DNA of 64,000 bases from CAILZL01 sp049840395 (GCA_049840395.1 JASGLD010000002.1:1-64000); one strand, 5' to 3'; positions 34,579-42,954 are shown, numbered from the stretch's first letter. Numbers and translations: made by a program. Notes: generated by a model from the letters alone, not told the origin.

Positions 34579-36453
34579 ATGAATCATTCTCCAGAACGTA
34601 TGACTATAAGAACCAGGTCGTTATTGTGTAATAGGCTTTCAATTACGACGATTTACTGTTCACTCTTATTAGGTGTTACAGCTTGCGGGGGAGGGGGTGG
34701 TGGCTCCTCTTCCAGCGCGAGTTCCAGTATCAGCAGTAGTGTTTCGTCCAGCTCCGCTAGCAGTATTTTTTCCAGCAGTGCTTCCAGTTCTAGTGCAGCA
34801 AGCAGTGTGAGCAGCAGCATAACGTCTGTTAGCAGCTCTGCCAGCAGCGTTTTCTCCAGCAGTGCTTCCAGTTCCAGTGCAACAAGCAGCGCGAGTAGCA
34901 GCATATCCTCTAGCAGTAGCGCTACCAGCAGCATGTCTTCCAGTAGTGCGTCGAGTAGCTCCAGTTCAAGTTCCAGTGCACCTGCGAGTTATACCGTAGG
35001 GGGTAGTGTTTCAGGTTTGGTTGGGTCGGGGCTGGTGCTGAAAAACAATGCAGGAAATAATCTTGCAATCAATGCCAGTGGTGCATTTGTGTTCTCTTCC
35101 ACCGTGGTGAACGGCGGGACCTATGCTGTCACCGTGGCGACACAGCCGACCAGTCCTGCGCAAACGTGCTTAGTCAGTAATGGCGCGGGCACGGTCAGCG
35201 GCGCCGACATTTCAAATGTAACCATTGCCTGCACAACGCTGGTCGGGAAGTTTCTCTATATACCTAATACTGACTCTAACAATGTCAGTGGATACGCGAT
35301 CAACGCGACGAACGGCGTCCTGACGGAAATCACGGGGTCTCCTTTTTCAGCAGGGGTTGGTGCTGTATTGGCTTCGGCAGAACCCACTAATAAATTTCTG
35401 TATGTGTCTAACCAGGGTTCAACCACAGCAACAGCAAATCTGTCCGCATATGCAATCAATAGTGTGACTGGCGTGCTGACTCAGTTATCCGGGTCGCCCT
35501 TTGCTTTCAGTTCACCTGCGCCCGCTGTCGGCTTGATGAATATTGGTCCTGTAACTTTTCATCCATCCGGAAAGTTCGGCTTCGCTCGGAACGGCGGCTC
35601 TACGGGACAACTATATGGAGTGGCAATCGACACTGTAACCGGCGCTGTTACGCAGACACCCGGAGCCCCAATTACAGTATCGAGTAATGGCTTGCAGGGG
35701 GTAACCTACAGTACGTCCGGCAATTACCTTTACACACATTATGGGGTGCCGTCAGGAGGGGTGGCTTTATACTCAGTCGATGCTAGTTCAGGAGTGCTAA
35801 CTCCTATTGGAACCGGCGTATCCACCGGAGGTAGTAATCCAGCAGGTTTGACTATTGATCCATCGGGAAAACTCTTGTTCGTGCCCAATGTTCAGTCCGC
35901 GAATCTAGCCGCTTTTACGATAGATGTACCGAGCGGGGTGTTGACTGCGGTGGCGGGATCGCCTTTCTCTACTGGAGCTGGCAGCACGCCCACGGCCGCA
36001 GTGATACATCCGACTAAGAACTTTATGTACGTGGTAAATAGCGCTGCTTCATCAACTGTTCTGGCTTATACATTCAACACGACATCCGGTGTGCCAACTG
36101 CCATATCTGGCTCGCCATACTCTACAAACGGAACGGCTGCCGTAACTTTAAAAATGGAAGTCACAGGTCGATTTCTTTATGTGGCCAATCTAAATTCAAA
36201 CACGATCGAAGGCTACACAATCAATCAGAGCACCGGCGCGCTGACTGAAGTGACGGGGGGTCCTGTTGCTACAGGCGTTCATCCAGTGATTATGGCTATC
36301 GATCAATCTGGTAAATACCTGTATTGCGTGAATAGGGGCGAGAACACGGTGTCGTCGTATGCAATCAACTCGAGTACCGGCGTATTGAGCCTGATTAATA
36401 CCGTGCCTACAGGCTCGACACCGATTAATGGTGTGGTCGTTGGGCTTCAATAA
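34579..36453 (+). CDS. Serine-rich beta-propeller lipoprotein (lactonase-like fold)
   Basis: A 624-residue protein starting at the ATG at 34579 with GGAAGAG upstream. A lipobox GVTAC lies near residue 36, followed by poly-Gly and then about 100 residues made almost only of Ser and Ala, a flexible linker. From about residue 220, repeated blades of about 45 residues each carry YxVN or YVSN and GVLT motifs, as in the YVTN/lactonase-type propellers. Blades have the pattern GKFLYIPN, NATNGVLTEI, SGKYLYCVN and similar. It should be surface- or periplasm-facing. Activity is unknown. Confidence 0.75.
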   Translation: MNHSPERMTIRTRSLLCNRLSITTIYCSLLLGVTACGGGGGGSSSSASSSISSSVSSSSASSIFSSSASSSSAASSVSSSITSVSSSASSVFSSSASSSSATSSASSSISSSSSATSSMSSSSASSSSSSSSSAPASYTVGGSVSGLVGSGLVLKNNAGNNLAINASGAFVFSSTVVNGGTYAVTVATQPTSPAQTCLVSNGAGTVSGADISNVTIACTTLVGKFLYIPNTDSNNVSGYAINATNGVLTEITGSPFSAGVGAVLASAEPTNKFLYVSNQGSTTATANLSAYAINSVTGVLTQLSGSPFAFSSPAPAVGLMNIGPVTFHPSGKFGFARNGGSTGQLYGVAIDTVTGAVTQTPGAPITVSSNGLQGVTYSTSGNYLYTHYGVPSGGVALYSVDASSGVLTPIGTGVSTGGSNPAGLTIDPSGKLLFVPNVQSANLAAFTIDVPSGVLTAVAGSPFSTGAGSTPTAAVIHPTKNFMYVVNSAASSTVLAYTFNTTSGVPTAISGSPYSTNGTAAVTLKMEVTGRFLYVANLNSNTIEGYTINQSTGALTEVTGGPVATGVHPVIMAIDQSGKYLYCVNRGENTVSSYAINSSTGVLSLINTVPTGSTPINGVVVGLQ

Positions 36454-36501
36454 AATCTCCAAGTGGTGGAGCTGCACTTGATGTTCTAAATTGCTCAACA
36501 T

Positions 36502-36542
36502 GGCGCGCCTCATTGGCGCGCCGGTTCTGCCAATTGATTCGG
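36502..36542 (-). repeat. Direct repeat, right copy, overlapping the GVW gene end
   Basis: Matches 34258-34298 (about 34 of 41). It covers the last ten codons of the GVW-family gene and a hairpin GGCGCGCC-loop-GGCGCGCC that could help end transcription of that gene. See the left copy. Confidence 0.7.
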
Positions 36543-37424
36543 ATCTTTATAGCCGGCTTCACCCGGCAGCACATGGCGTGAGCCACCTGACTCATCCTGC
36601 ACGACGTTGTTATTTTCGTTGCATGACCACATACGAATGCGCAGATCGGCAGGTTCGGTGACGCGCGTAAATTGGAATGTCACCTGCCAGGGTTTGCTAA
36701 GTGAGAGTTTGTCGTAAACAGTCATTTGATCTTCGATGACATCCTTGCTGATCTTGCGAATGCGTTCGATGGTGTTCACTTGATCGCTGTAAGCAGAGCC
36801 TGAGCGATCCCAGGTGCCTACTTTGTTATCCACGGTATGGACCACCAGCGTATCGCCATCCCAAAACCCGACTGAATCGCCTTCAAACAAGGCATAGGCT
36901 TCATCGCGTGGTGTGTGCTCGCGGCCATCGGTGTACACGCGGCGTACTTCGCTTTGCTCCTCGTTGAGCATCCACACCGTATTAGGCGTGACTGCGAACT
37001 CTTTAAGAAAGTGCGAAGACGCCCAGCGTGGAAAGCCTGCAGGGATGCAATTGGAGATGTAATCCCATTCGATGCCCTTGGCGCGGTCGGCCAGTACCTT
37101 ACGTACCTTGGTTTGGTATTCCGGCGTCAGCGGCGCAGGTTGTTTGCTGCTGGCTGCGCTGCCGCCACGCACCGTCAGTTGCCCATCTGAACCGATCATA
37201 TAGTTGGGCAGACCGGAGCCGCTGCCGGTCCACACGCCGGACCAATCCGGCAATTTGTCCCACTTGATCGGCTTGCCGCCATCGGCGCGTGCCTTCATGG
37301 TTTGATAGGCCGCCCAGGATTCGCTGAAGTCGGCGGTTTGGGCATGACTGGCCAGAGGCATGCCCGGTAGTACACCCATAACTGTGACCAGCAGTGATTT
37401 GAGCAACTGCGAAGTTCGCTTCAT
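36510..37424 (-). CDS. Secreted GVW-family protein (unknown function), copy 3
   Basis: A 304-residue relative of the two GVW proteins at 25521 and 26370. The signal peptide ends ASHAQ. The mature part has LPDWSGVWTGSGSGL, RRVYTDGREHTPRDEAY, DSVGFWDGDTLVVHTVDN, TIERIRKISKDVIEDQ and TFQFTRVT. It is longer, with a Cys-containing middle (ISNCIPAGF) and a late CNENNN segment. It overlaps the DUF6152 gene by 4 bp (ATGA), just as copy 1 does in the other module. The esterase gene is further upstream in the same operon. Confidence 0.82.
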   Translation of the reverse strand: MKRTSQLLKSLLVTVMGVLPGMPLASHAQTADFSESWAAYQTMKARADGGKPIKWDKLPDWSGVWTGSGSGLPNYMIGSDGQLTVRGGSAASSKQPAPLTPEYQTKVRKVLADRAKGIEWDYISNCIPAGFPRWASSHFLKEFAVTPNTVWMLNEEQSEVRRVYTDGREHTPRDEAYALFEGDSVGFWDGDTLVVHTVDNKVGTWDRSGSAYSDQVNTIERIRKISKDVIEDQMTVYDKLSLSKPWQVTFQFTRVTEPADLRIRMWSCNENNNVVQDESGGSRHVLPGEAGYKDPNQLAEPARQ

Positions 37425-37828
37425 TTGGTTGGGCCTCCGCTATAACCCTGCGGCGCCATGATGATGGTGGTGCCATCGGTTTTGACCACATTGACGATCT
37501 GCCCGCCAGGGCGGCCGTCGCGAAGGGGCATGGCATTTACAGTGACTTTTTCGCCGGATGGCAGAGAGCTGCGTTTGACGCCGGCACGCAGCAAGGTGGA
37601 AGGTGGATTGGTTTCGAATGACCACAGTGACCCGTCGGCGTCGTTGATCACTTTCAACCAGGAATGCGGGTTGGTGTATTCGAAATCCATCACGGTGCCG
37701 ACGATGGCGATGCGCTTGGCATCGTCGAACATGGCATGCGAGTGATGTGCGCTGGCAGACAGACTAAGGCCAAGCGCGGTTAGCAATGAGCAACAGACTG
37801 TCCGATTTTTGAGAACTCGTCGTAGCAT
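37421..37828 (-). CDS. Secreted DUF6152 family protein, copy 3
   Basis: A 135-residue protein whose signal peptide ends SASA directly before HHSHAMFD. Mature positions match the two other copies: His1-His2-Ser3, Phe7-Asp8, Gly17-Thr18-Val19 and Pro27-His28 (TNPHSWLKV), plus FETNPPSTL and LPSGEKVTVNAMPL. It is the middle gene of a three-gene run (esterase, DUF6152, GVW), 25 bp after the esterase and overlapping the GVW gene. A predicted mature N-terminal His is shared by all three copies; its role is untested. Confidence 0.88.
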   Translation of the reverse strand: MLRRVLKNRTVCCSLLTALGLSLSASAHHSHAMFDDAKRIAIVGTVMDFEYTNPHSWLKVINDADGSLWSFETNPPSTLLRAGVKRSSLPSGEKVTVNAMPLRDGRPGGQIVNVVKTDGTTIIMAPQGYSGGPTK

Positions 37829-37853
37829 GATTCCCCCTCTGGCAATAACTGAT

Positions 37854-38795
37854 CTATTTCTCCGCGTCGATGCTATGCAGCCATTCCAGCACCGGTTTGG
37901 ATACAGATTGATCGGCGGTGTTCACCGCAAAAATTTCCGAAAAATGATCGTGATTTTTGATCGAAAGAGTGGTTGGGCAATGGCCAGCCTTGCACAGTGC
38001 ATCGTGCAGCAACGTAACGTATTCGGGTCGATCCAGCGGATCGCCATCGGCGGCTGCCAGTAGCAGCGGCAAGGTGGTTTTCTGTAAGCCGGGTAACGAG
38101 GACTGTGTCAATAACACAGCGGGATCGGGTGGCGGCGATGCGGGTGTACGTCCCGGTTGAGTGGCGACGATGGGGGCAATGTTGTAACTGCCGGAATGTA
38201 GAATGGCGCCGCGCAACCCAATCTCGCCTTGTGGATAGTATTCCGGGTGAGACAGATAAGCGGCCAGTGCGGTTGCGCCCATCGAATGTCCCCAAATGAA
38301 AATTCGATTGGGATCGCCGCCGTACTGCTTGATGTTGTTCTGCACCCACTGAATGACTGCGCCGATATTCTTTGCGCCGGTATCCCAACTGGTTTCGGCG
38401 CCTGAGTCGCGACTCATATTGACGCCGACATAGCCTTGAGCGACCGCCCACAGCAGTACATTGTCGTAAAACAGATAGCCTGCCACCTCGGTGCGGTTGC
38501 CCGGTCCGCCGGGCACAAAAATCAATACGGGTCGTGTCGTTCCGGAAGCAGCTTTGGACGTTGCAACATCCAGTTGATTGCGTGGCCGCGTGCCATAAGC
38601 AATGTCGCGCACGAAGCTGGTGTTCTTGTACGGCTCGCGCTCGTGTTGCGGCGCGTACAGTTTGGCGGTGGACTGAGGATCGAAGTTGATGCTGGCAGTA
38701 GTGGTGGGAACGGATGCGATATTCCCAGCCATTTGCGCGTGGCAGGACAGGGGCAGGCATGCTGCCACGAGCCAGAACTTGGATAGGAAGCGCAT
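37854..38795 (-). CDS. Exported alpha/beta hydrolase (esterase/lipase-like)
   Basis: A 313-residue enzyme from the ATG at 38795, preceded by GGGGG. A signal peptide ends CHAQM. The oxyanion motif VPGGPGN, the nucleophile elbow GHSMGAT, the Asp in AADGDPLDRPEY and the His in NHDHFSE form a complete Ser-Asp-His triad. It resembles BD-FAE/carboxylesterase-type enzymes. The substrate is unknown. It is the first gene of the second DUF6152/GVW module, which suggests a linked role for the three products. Confidence 0.85.
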   Translation of the reverse strand: MRFLSKFWLVAACLPLSCHAQMAGNIASVPTTTASINFDPQSTAKLYAPQHEREPYKNTSFVRDIAYGTRPRNQLDVATSKAASGTTRPVLIFVPGGPGNRTEVAGYLFYDNVLLWAVAQGYVGVNMSRDSGAETSWDTGAKNIGAVIQWVQNNIKQYGGDPNRIFIWGHSMGATALAAYLSHPEYYPQGEIGLRGAILHSGSYNIAPIVATQPGRTPASPPPDPAVLLTQSSLPGLQKTTLPLLLAAADGDPLDRPEYVTLLHDALCKAGHCPTTLSIKNHDHFSEIFAVNTADQSVSKPVLEWLHSIDAEK

Positions 38796-38984
38796 CGACA
38801 AACCCCCGGCATGATGGATTGTCGGACTTTCCCTGTCGCTGGTAACTGTGTTGTGACTGCGGCTGACTTGTTGCGGCCGAGCGCAGAGTAACTCAGATGC
38901 GAGTGTCGTCCAATCTTCCGTGCTGTTGAGCCGAGAGAGTTCGCTGGATGGAAAGATGTGCCGTTGGTTGTGTCGGCGTGTCTT

Positions 38985-39011
38985 GTAGGTCGGGTATAAC
39001 ACCCGACCTAC
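38985..39011. repeat. GTAG/CTAC-ended hairpin repeat at the his operon end
   Basis: A compact perfect hairpin, GTAGGTCGGGTATAACACCCGACCTAC with 11-bp arms, 3 bp after the hisIE stop. It could act as a terminator-like or mRNA-stabilising structure for the histidine operon. Confidence 0.85.
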
Positions 39012-39013
39012 AA

Positions 39014-39646
39014 TTACGACTTCGCTGCGTGCCGTTGCTCTAATTCTCGCACCGCATCGGTAAGCGACAGATTGCGTCCCTTCAGCAGCAACGCAAGGTG
39101 ATAAAGCAGATCGGCCGATTCGGAAATCAAATGGGCGTCGTCTTGAGTGGCGGCGGCCAGCGCTACCTCTACGCCTTCTTCGCCCACCTTCTGCGCCATG
39201 CGGGTAATGCCGCGTTCCCAGATGCGTGCGGTGTAGCTGCCTTCGGGCTTCTCGGCAATGCGTTGTGCGATCACGGCTTCCAGCTTGCTCAAGAAGCTGA
39301 TGCGCTCTGCAGCGGTGACCGGTTCATCACCGAAACAAGTAATCGTGCCGGTGTGGCAGGTGGGACCAATGGGATCGGCGGTGACCAACAGCGTGTCGTT
39401 ATCGCAATCCACATGCACGTCGATCAATTGCAAAAAATGGCCTGAGCTTTCGCCCTTGGTCCACAGACGTTGCTTGCTGCGACTGAAGAAGGTGACTTGC
39501 TTGCTGCTCAGGGTTTTATCCAGCGCAGCTTGATTCATGTAACCCAGCATGAGCACACGACCGGTGTGATAGTCCTGCACCACGGCAGGCAGCAGGCCGG
39601 CTTCACCTTTGTTCCAGTCGAGCAGATTCAGTGCGTTGGTATTCAT
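39014..39646 (-). CDS. hisIE: Bifunctional phosphoribosyl-AMP cyclohydrolase / ATP pyrophosphohydrolase
   Basis: Catalyses the second and third steps of histidine synthesis. From the ATG at 39646 the protein has 210 residues. The HisI part (residues 1-110) has DVHVDCDNDTLL and CHTGTITCFG with the zinc and metal Cys residues; the HisE part has an all-alpha fold with KVGEEGVEVALAAATQD. It is the last gene of the his operon, followed by a hairpin repeat. Confidence 0.96.
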   Translation of the reverse strand: MNTNALNLLDWNKGEAGLLPAVVQDYHTGRVLMLGYMNQAALDKTLSSKQVTFFSRSKQRLWTKGESSGHFLQLIDVHVDCDNDTLLVTADPIGPTCHTGTITCFGDEPVTAAERISFLSKLEAVIAQRIAEKPEGSYTARIWERGITRMAQKVGEEGVEVALAAATQDDAHLISESADLLYHLALLLKGRNLSLTDAVRELEQRHAAKS

Positions 39647-39661
39647 CGCGATCTCTTTATT

Positions 39662-39718
39662 GTAGGGGCGAGGCAATGCCTCGTCCTCATCAAGCAAGGC
39701 CGGGCATGCCCGGCCTAC
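39662..39718. repeat. GTAG/CTAC-ended hairpin repeat inside the his operon
   Basis: GTAGGGGCGAGGCAATGCCTCGTCC and GGCCGGGCATGCCCGGCCTAC, two hairpins side by side between hisF and hisIE. Such an element could lower or stabilise the distal mRNA. Confidence 0.8.
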
Positions 39719-39731
39719 GGAGTGGTTCCGC

Positions 39732-40499
39732 TTAAGGTCTTATCTCGATGCGCTCATCGCGCAGATAACGTTTCAGATCGGGAATGGCGATGTTGCCGCT
39801 GTGAAACACGCTGGCAGCCAGTGCGCCATCCACGCCCGCATCGTTGAATACATCGCGGAAGTGTTGCGGCGCACCGGCGCCACCCGAGGCGATCAACGGC
39901 ACCTTGCAGATTTCACGCACCACTTTCAGTTGCGCCAGATCATAGCCGGTGCGTACGCCATCGCTGGCCATGCAATTCAGCACGATCTCACCCGCGCCAC
40001 GTTCCTGTACTTCGCGCACCCAGTCGGTGGTGCGGCGTGCGCTGTCGCGAGTACGTGTGGGATCGCCGGTGAATTGATACACGCGGAAGTCGCCATCAAT
40101 GGTCTGACTGTCGATGCCCACCACCACGCACTGCGCGCCGAAGCGCGAGCTCAAACGGCTGATCAGATCCGGATCGCTCAAGGCGGGTGAGTTGATGGAA
40201 ATTTTTTCCGCGCCTTCACCCAGCACTTGCTCGGCCTCGGCCACCGAGCGAATGCCGCCGGCCACGCAGAAGGGAATATCCAGAATCTTCGCAATGCGTG
40301 TGATCCAGCTGCGATCCACGGTGCGGCCATGCGGACTGGCGGTGATGTCGTAGAACACCAGTTCGTCCGCGCCTTCGTCGCGATAACGCGTGGCCAGTTC
40401 GATGATATCGCCCACGACCACGTGGTCGCGGAAGCGCACGCCTTTAACGACCTGACCGTCGCGAACGTCGAGGCAGGGGATTATGCGTTTCGCAAGAAT
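39732..40499 (-). CDS. hisF: Imidazole glycerol phosphate synthase subunit HisF (ATT start)
   Basis: The cyclase partner of HisH, a 255-residue (beta/alpha)8 barrel. The family N-terminus LAKRIIPCLDV is encoded upstream of any ATG, GTG or TTG. The frame opens after TGA, and the codon at the usual Met is ATT (40499-40497), with GAGGAG at 40513-40508, 8 nt upstream. A GTG at 40439 would remove about 20 residues including the catalytic Asp11 of CLDV. The barrel shows the catalytic second Asp in NCMASDGVRTGYD. The gene overlaps hisA by 19 bp. Confidence 0.95.
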   Translation of the reverse strand: MLAKRIIPCLDVRDGQVVKGVRFRDHVVVGDIIELATRYRDEGADELVFYDITASPHGRTVDRSWITRIAKILDIPFCVAGGIRSVAEAEQVLGEGAEKISINSPALSDPDLISRLSSRFGAQCVVVGIDSQTIDGDFRVYQFTGDPTRTRDSARRTTDWVREVQERGAGEIVLNCMASDGVRTGYDLAQLKVVREICKVPLIASGGAGAPQHFRDVFNDAGVDGALAASVFHSGNIAIPDLKRYLRDERIEIRP

Positions 40500-41221
40500 G
40501 GCCGTAACTCCTCAGCAGAAATCTTGTTTTCCAGCAGCGCTTTGCCGCTGATGACCGCAGCCACGCCGGCGTCGCGCAGTTCATGCAGATCGCGCGCGCA
40601 GGACACGCCACCCGAGGCCTGCCACTGCACAGTGGGGAAGCGTTTTACTGCGTCAGCATACAAAGCAACATTGGGACCGGTGAGCGCGCCGTCGCGAGCG
40701 ATGTCGGTGCACAGCACATGCTGGAAGCCGGCGGCGACATAGCGCTCAAGCAGTGACCACAAAGTAACAGTGGAAGTATTCACCCAACCGTGCGTGGTAA
40801 GAAACGGTGTGTTGTGCTCGTCGATGCGCACATCAAAGGCCAACACTAATTGATCGGTGCCAACGGCTTTGCCCCAGTTGATGACTTCATCCGGGTTGGA
40901 CACGGCCACGCTGCCGACGACTGCACGTTGCACACCCAGCGACAACAAGGTTTGCACACGCTCCAGTGTGCGCAGGCCGCCACCCACTTGCAGGCGGGCT
41001 ACTTTCTTGCCGGCAAAGCTGGAGATCAAACCATGGTTGGCCTGCGAACCATCTTTCGCGCCATCTAGGTCGACTACGTGCACGCGTTCGGCGCCAAACG
41101 CCACATAGCGATCCAGAATTTCAACTGGATTGGTGCTGTACTGGGTTTCAGCGGCGAAGTCGCCCTGGAACAAGCGGACGCAGCGTCCGTCTTTCAAATC
41201 AATGGCGGGAATGAGTTGCAT
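40481..41221 (-). CDS. hisA: Phosphoribosylformimino-AICAR phosphate isomerase HisA
   Basis: Isomerises ProFAR to PRFAR, the fourth step of histidine synthesis. A 246-residue barrel beginning MQLIPAIDLKDGRCVRL, the standard HisA start, with the second half TDIARDGALTGPNVALY and ASGGVSCARDLHEL. Its final codons overlap the hisF frame, so HisF translation is likely coupled to it. Confidence 0.98.
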   Translation of the reverse strand: MQLIPAIDLKDGRCVRLFQGDFAAETQYSTNPVEILDRYVAFGAERVHVVDLDGAKDGSQANHGLISSFAGKKVARLQVGGGLRTLERVQTLLSLGVQRAVVGSVAVSNPDEVINWGKAVGTDQLVLAFDVRIDEHNTPFLTTHGWVNTSTVTLWSLLERYVAAGFQHVLCTDIARDGALTGPNVALYADAVKRFPTVQWQASGGVSCARDLHELRDAGVAAVISGKALLENKISAEELRPFLRNA

Positions 41222-41284
41222 TATTTAGAACTGGGTTGGAAATCTAGCAGGAGCGCTGTGAGCAAGTGAAATGCGCATGATCTT

Positions 41285-41887
41285 TCAATCAATGTTCAAA
41301 AAATTCTGTAACAGCGAGGCGCCCGACTTGGCCGAACGTTCCGGATGGCATTGCACGCCGAACACATTCTCGCGCTGCACGATGGCGGAGAAGTGCTCGC
41401 CATAGGTGGTGGTCGCCAGCGTATCGTCACCCACCGGTGCGCAGTAGCTGTGCACGTAGTACACATAGTCCTCTTCGGTGAAATTTTTCAACAGAGGCGA
41501 GGGGCTGAGGATTTCCAGGTTGTTCCAGCCCATATGCGGCACGGGTAAGCCGTCGCGATCCGGGAAGCGACGCACGCGTCCGGGGAGCAGGCCCAAGCAA
41601 TCGACATTGCCTTCTTCCGACGAATCGAACAGCAGTTGCATGCCCACGCAAATACCCAGGAAGGGTTGCTGCAGATTGATGATGGTGTCGACCAGATCGG
41701 CGCGCTCCAACCGGCCCATACAATCGGCAGCTGCACCCACGCCCGGCAGAATCACATGCGTGGCATTGCGAATCACCTGGCTGTCGGTGGTTAGTTCCGA
41801 AGGATAGCCAAGACGCTCGATGGCGTAACGCAGCGAAGCAATATTGGCGCCGCCGCTATCGATGATGGCGAGTCTGGTATTGGCCAT
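41285..41887 (-). CDS. hisH: Imidazole glycerol phosphate synthase subunit HisH
   Basis: The glutaminase subunit that feeds ammonia to HisF. The 200-residue class I amidotransferase has the nucleophile Cys in FLGICVGMQLLF and the His/Glu pair in GVQCHPERS. It begins with an ATG overlapping the hisB stop by one base (TAATG), a coupled arrangement. Confidence 0.98.
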   Translation of the reverse strand: MANTRLAIIDSGGANIASLRYAIERLGYPSELTTDSQVIRNATHVILPGVGAAADCMGRLERADLVDTIINLQQPFLGICVGMQLLFDSSEEGNVDCLGLLPGRVRRFPDRDGLPVPHMGWNNLEILSPSPLLKNFTEEDYVYYVHSYCAPVGDDTLATTTYGEHFSAIVQRENVFGVQCHPERSAKSGASLLQNFLNID

Positions 41888-42954
41888 TACAGCACTCCCT
41901 TACTGGAGGGCAGTTCCGTGCCTTCGATGCGAAAGGCCTGACGCAGTGCGCGGCCCACGCCTTTGAAACAGGCTTCGATCATGTGGTGCGTATTCTCGCC
42001 GGTAACCTTGATATTGATCGCGGCACCGAGGGTGTCGGATAACGATCTGAAAAAATGTGGGACGAGTTCGGTGGGCAGTTGCCCTACCTGATCGCGGCCG
42101 AACTGACCTTCCCAAACGAAGTAGGCGCGGCCGGACAGGTCGATGGCCACCTGTGCCAGCGATTCATCCATGGCCAATAGAAAGCCGTAACGACCGATGC
42201 CTTTCTTGTCGCCCAGCGCTGCACGCAATGCCTGACCCAGGGCCAGTGCACAGTCTTCGATGGTGTGGTGCTCATCCACGTGCAAGTCGCCCTTGCAGGT
42301 GAGTTGCAACGAGAAGCCACCGTGACGTGCGATTTGTTCCAGCATGTGATCGAAGAAACCCAGACCGGTTTCGATATGCACCGGCGTTTCCTGATCGAGA
42401 TTGACCAGCACCTTGATGTCGGTTTCCTTGGTCTTGCGGGTGATCTCGGCCTTGCGCTCGCGCTGGGTGAGTCGTTCGGCAATCTCGCTCCAGGTCACGC
42501 CGGGGTTATCCGGTGTGGCGATACGCAATCCTTGTACGCCGATGTTCTCGGCCAGTTGCAGATCGGTCACGCGATCGCCGATCACATAACTATTGGCCTT
42601 ATCAATGTCGTAACGCAGGTACTCGGTCAGCAGGCCGGTCTTGGGTTTGCGGCACTCGCAATTATCTTTGGCGAAGTGTGGACAGAAGAATTCGGCGCCG
42701 AAATAAATGCCCTGCGAATTGAACAGCTGACGAATGAAGTCATTCGTTACCACAAAGTCCTGTTGTGGAAAGCTGGCGGTGCCCAGGCCATCCTGATTGC
42801 TCACTACCACCAACTCATACCCGGCGGCCTGCAGCTTCAGCAGCGCGGGAATGACGCCGGGCAGCAGCTTCACTTTGTCGATGCGATCGACTTGCTGATC
42901 CGCCGGTTCTTCCACCAGCGTGCCATCGCGATCGATGAATAGAACGCGTTTCAT
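41887..42954 (-). CDS. hisB: Bifunctional histidinol-phosphatase / imidazoleglycerol-phosphate dehydratase
   Basis: A 355-residue fusion. The N-terminal HAD phosphatase has FIDRDGTL, FFCPHFAKDNCECRKPKTG (zinc site) and YVIGDRVTDLQLA. The C-terminal dehydratase has GLGFFDHMLEQIARHG, DLHVDEHHTIEDCA and the metal-site His of NTHHMIEACFK. The ATG at 42954 overlaps the hisC stop by 4 bp (ATGA). The bifunctional form is typical of Gammaproteobacteria. Confidence 0.98.
   Translation of the reverse strand: MKRVLFIDRDGTLVEEPADQQVDRIDKVKLLPGVIPALLKLQAAGYELVVVSNQDGLGTASFPQQDFVVTNDFIRQLFNSQGIYFGAEFFCPHFAKDNCECRKPKTGLLTEYLRYDIDKANSYVIGDRVTDLQLAENIGVQGLRIATPDNPGVTWSEIAERLTQRERKAEITRKTKETDIKVLVNLDQETPVHIETGLGFFDHMLEQIARHGGFSLQLTCKGDLHVDEHHTIEDCALALGQALRAALGDKKGIGRYGFLLAMDESLAQVAIDLSGRAYFVWEGQFGRDQVGQLPTELVPHFFRSLSDTLGAAINIKVTGENTHHMIEACFKGVGRALRQAFRIEGTELPSSKGVL

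Noticed and set aside
34653..34934. Leu-rich minus-strand frame
   Set aside because: It is only the reverse of the Ser-rich linker codons of the propeller lipoprotein.
23349..39013. Prophage or integrative element
   Set aside because: No integrase, capsid, terminase or tRNA target was found, and gene content and strand pattern look like ordinary chromosome with small accessory genes.
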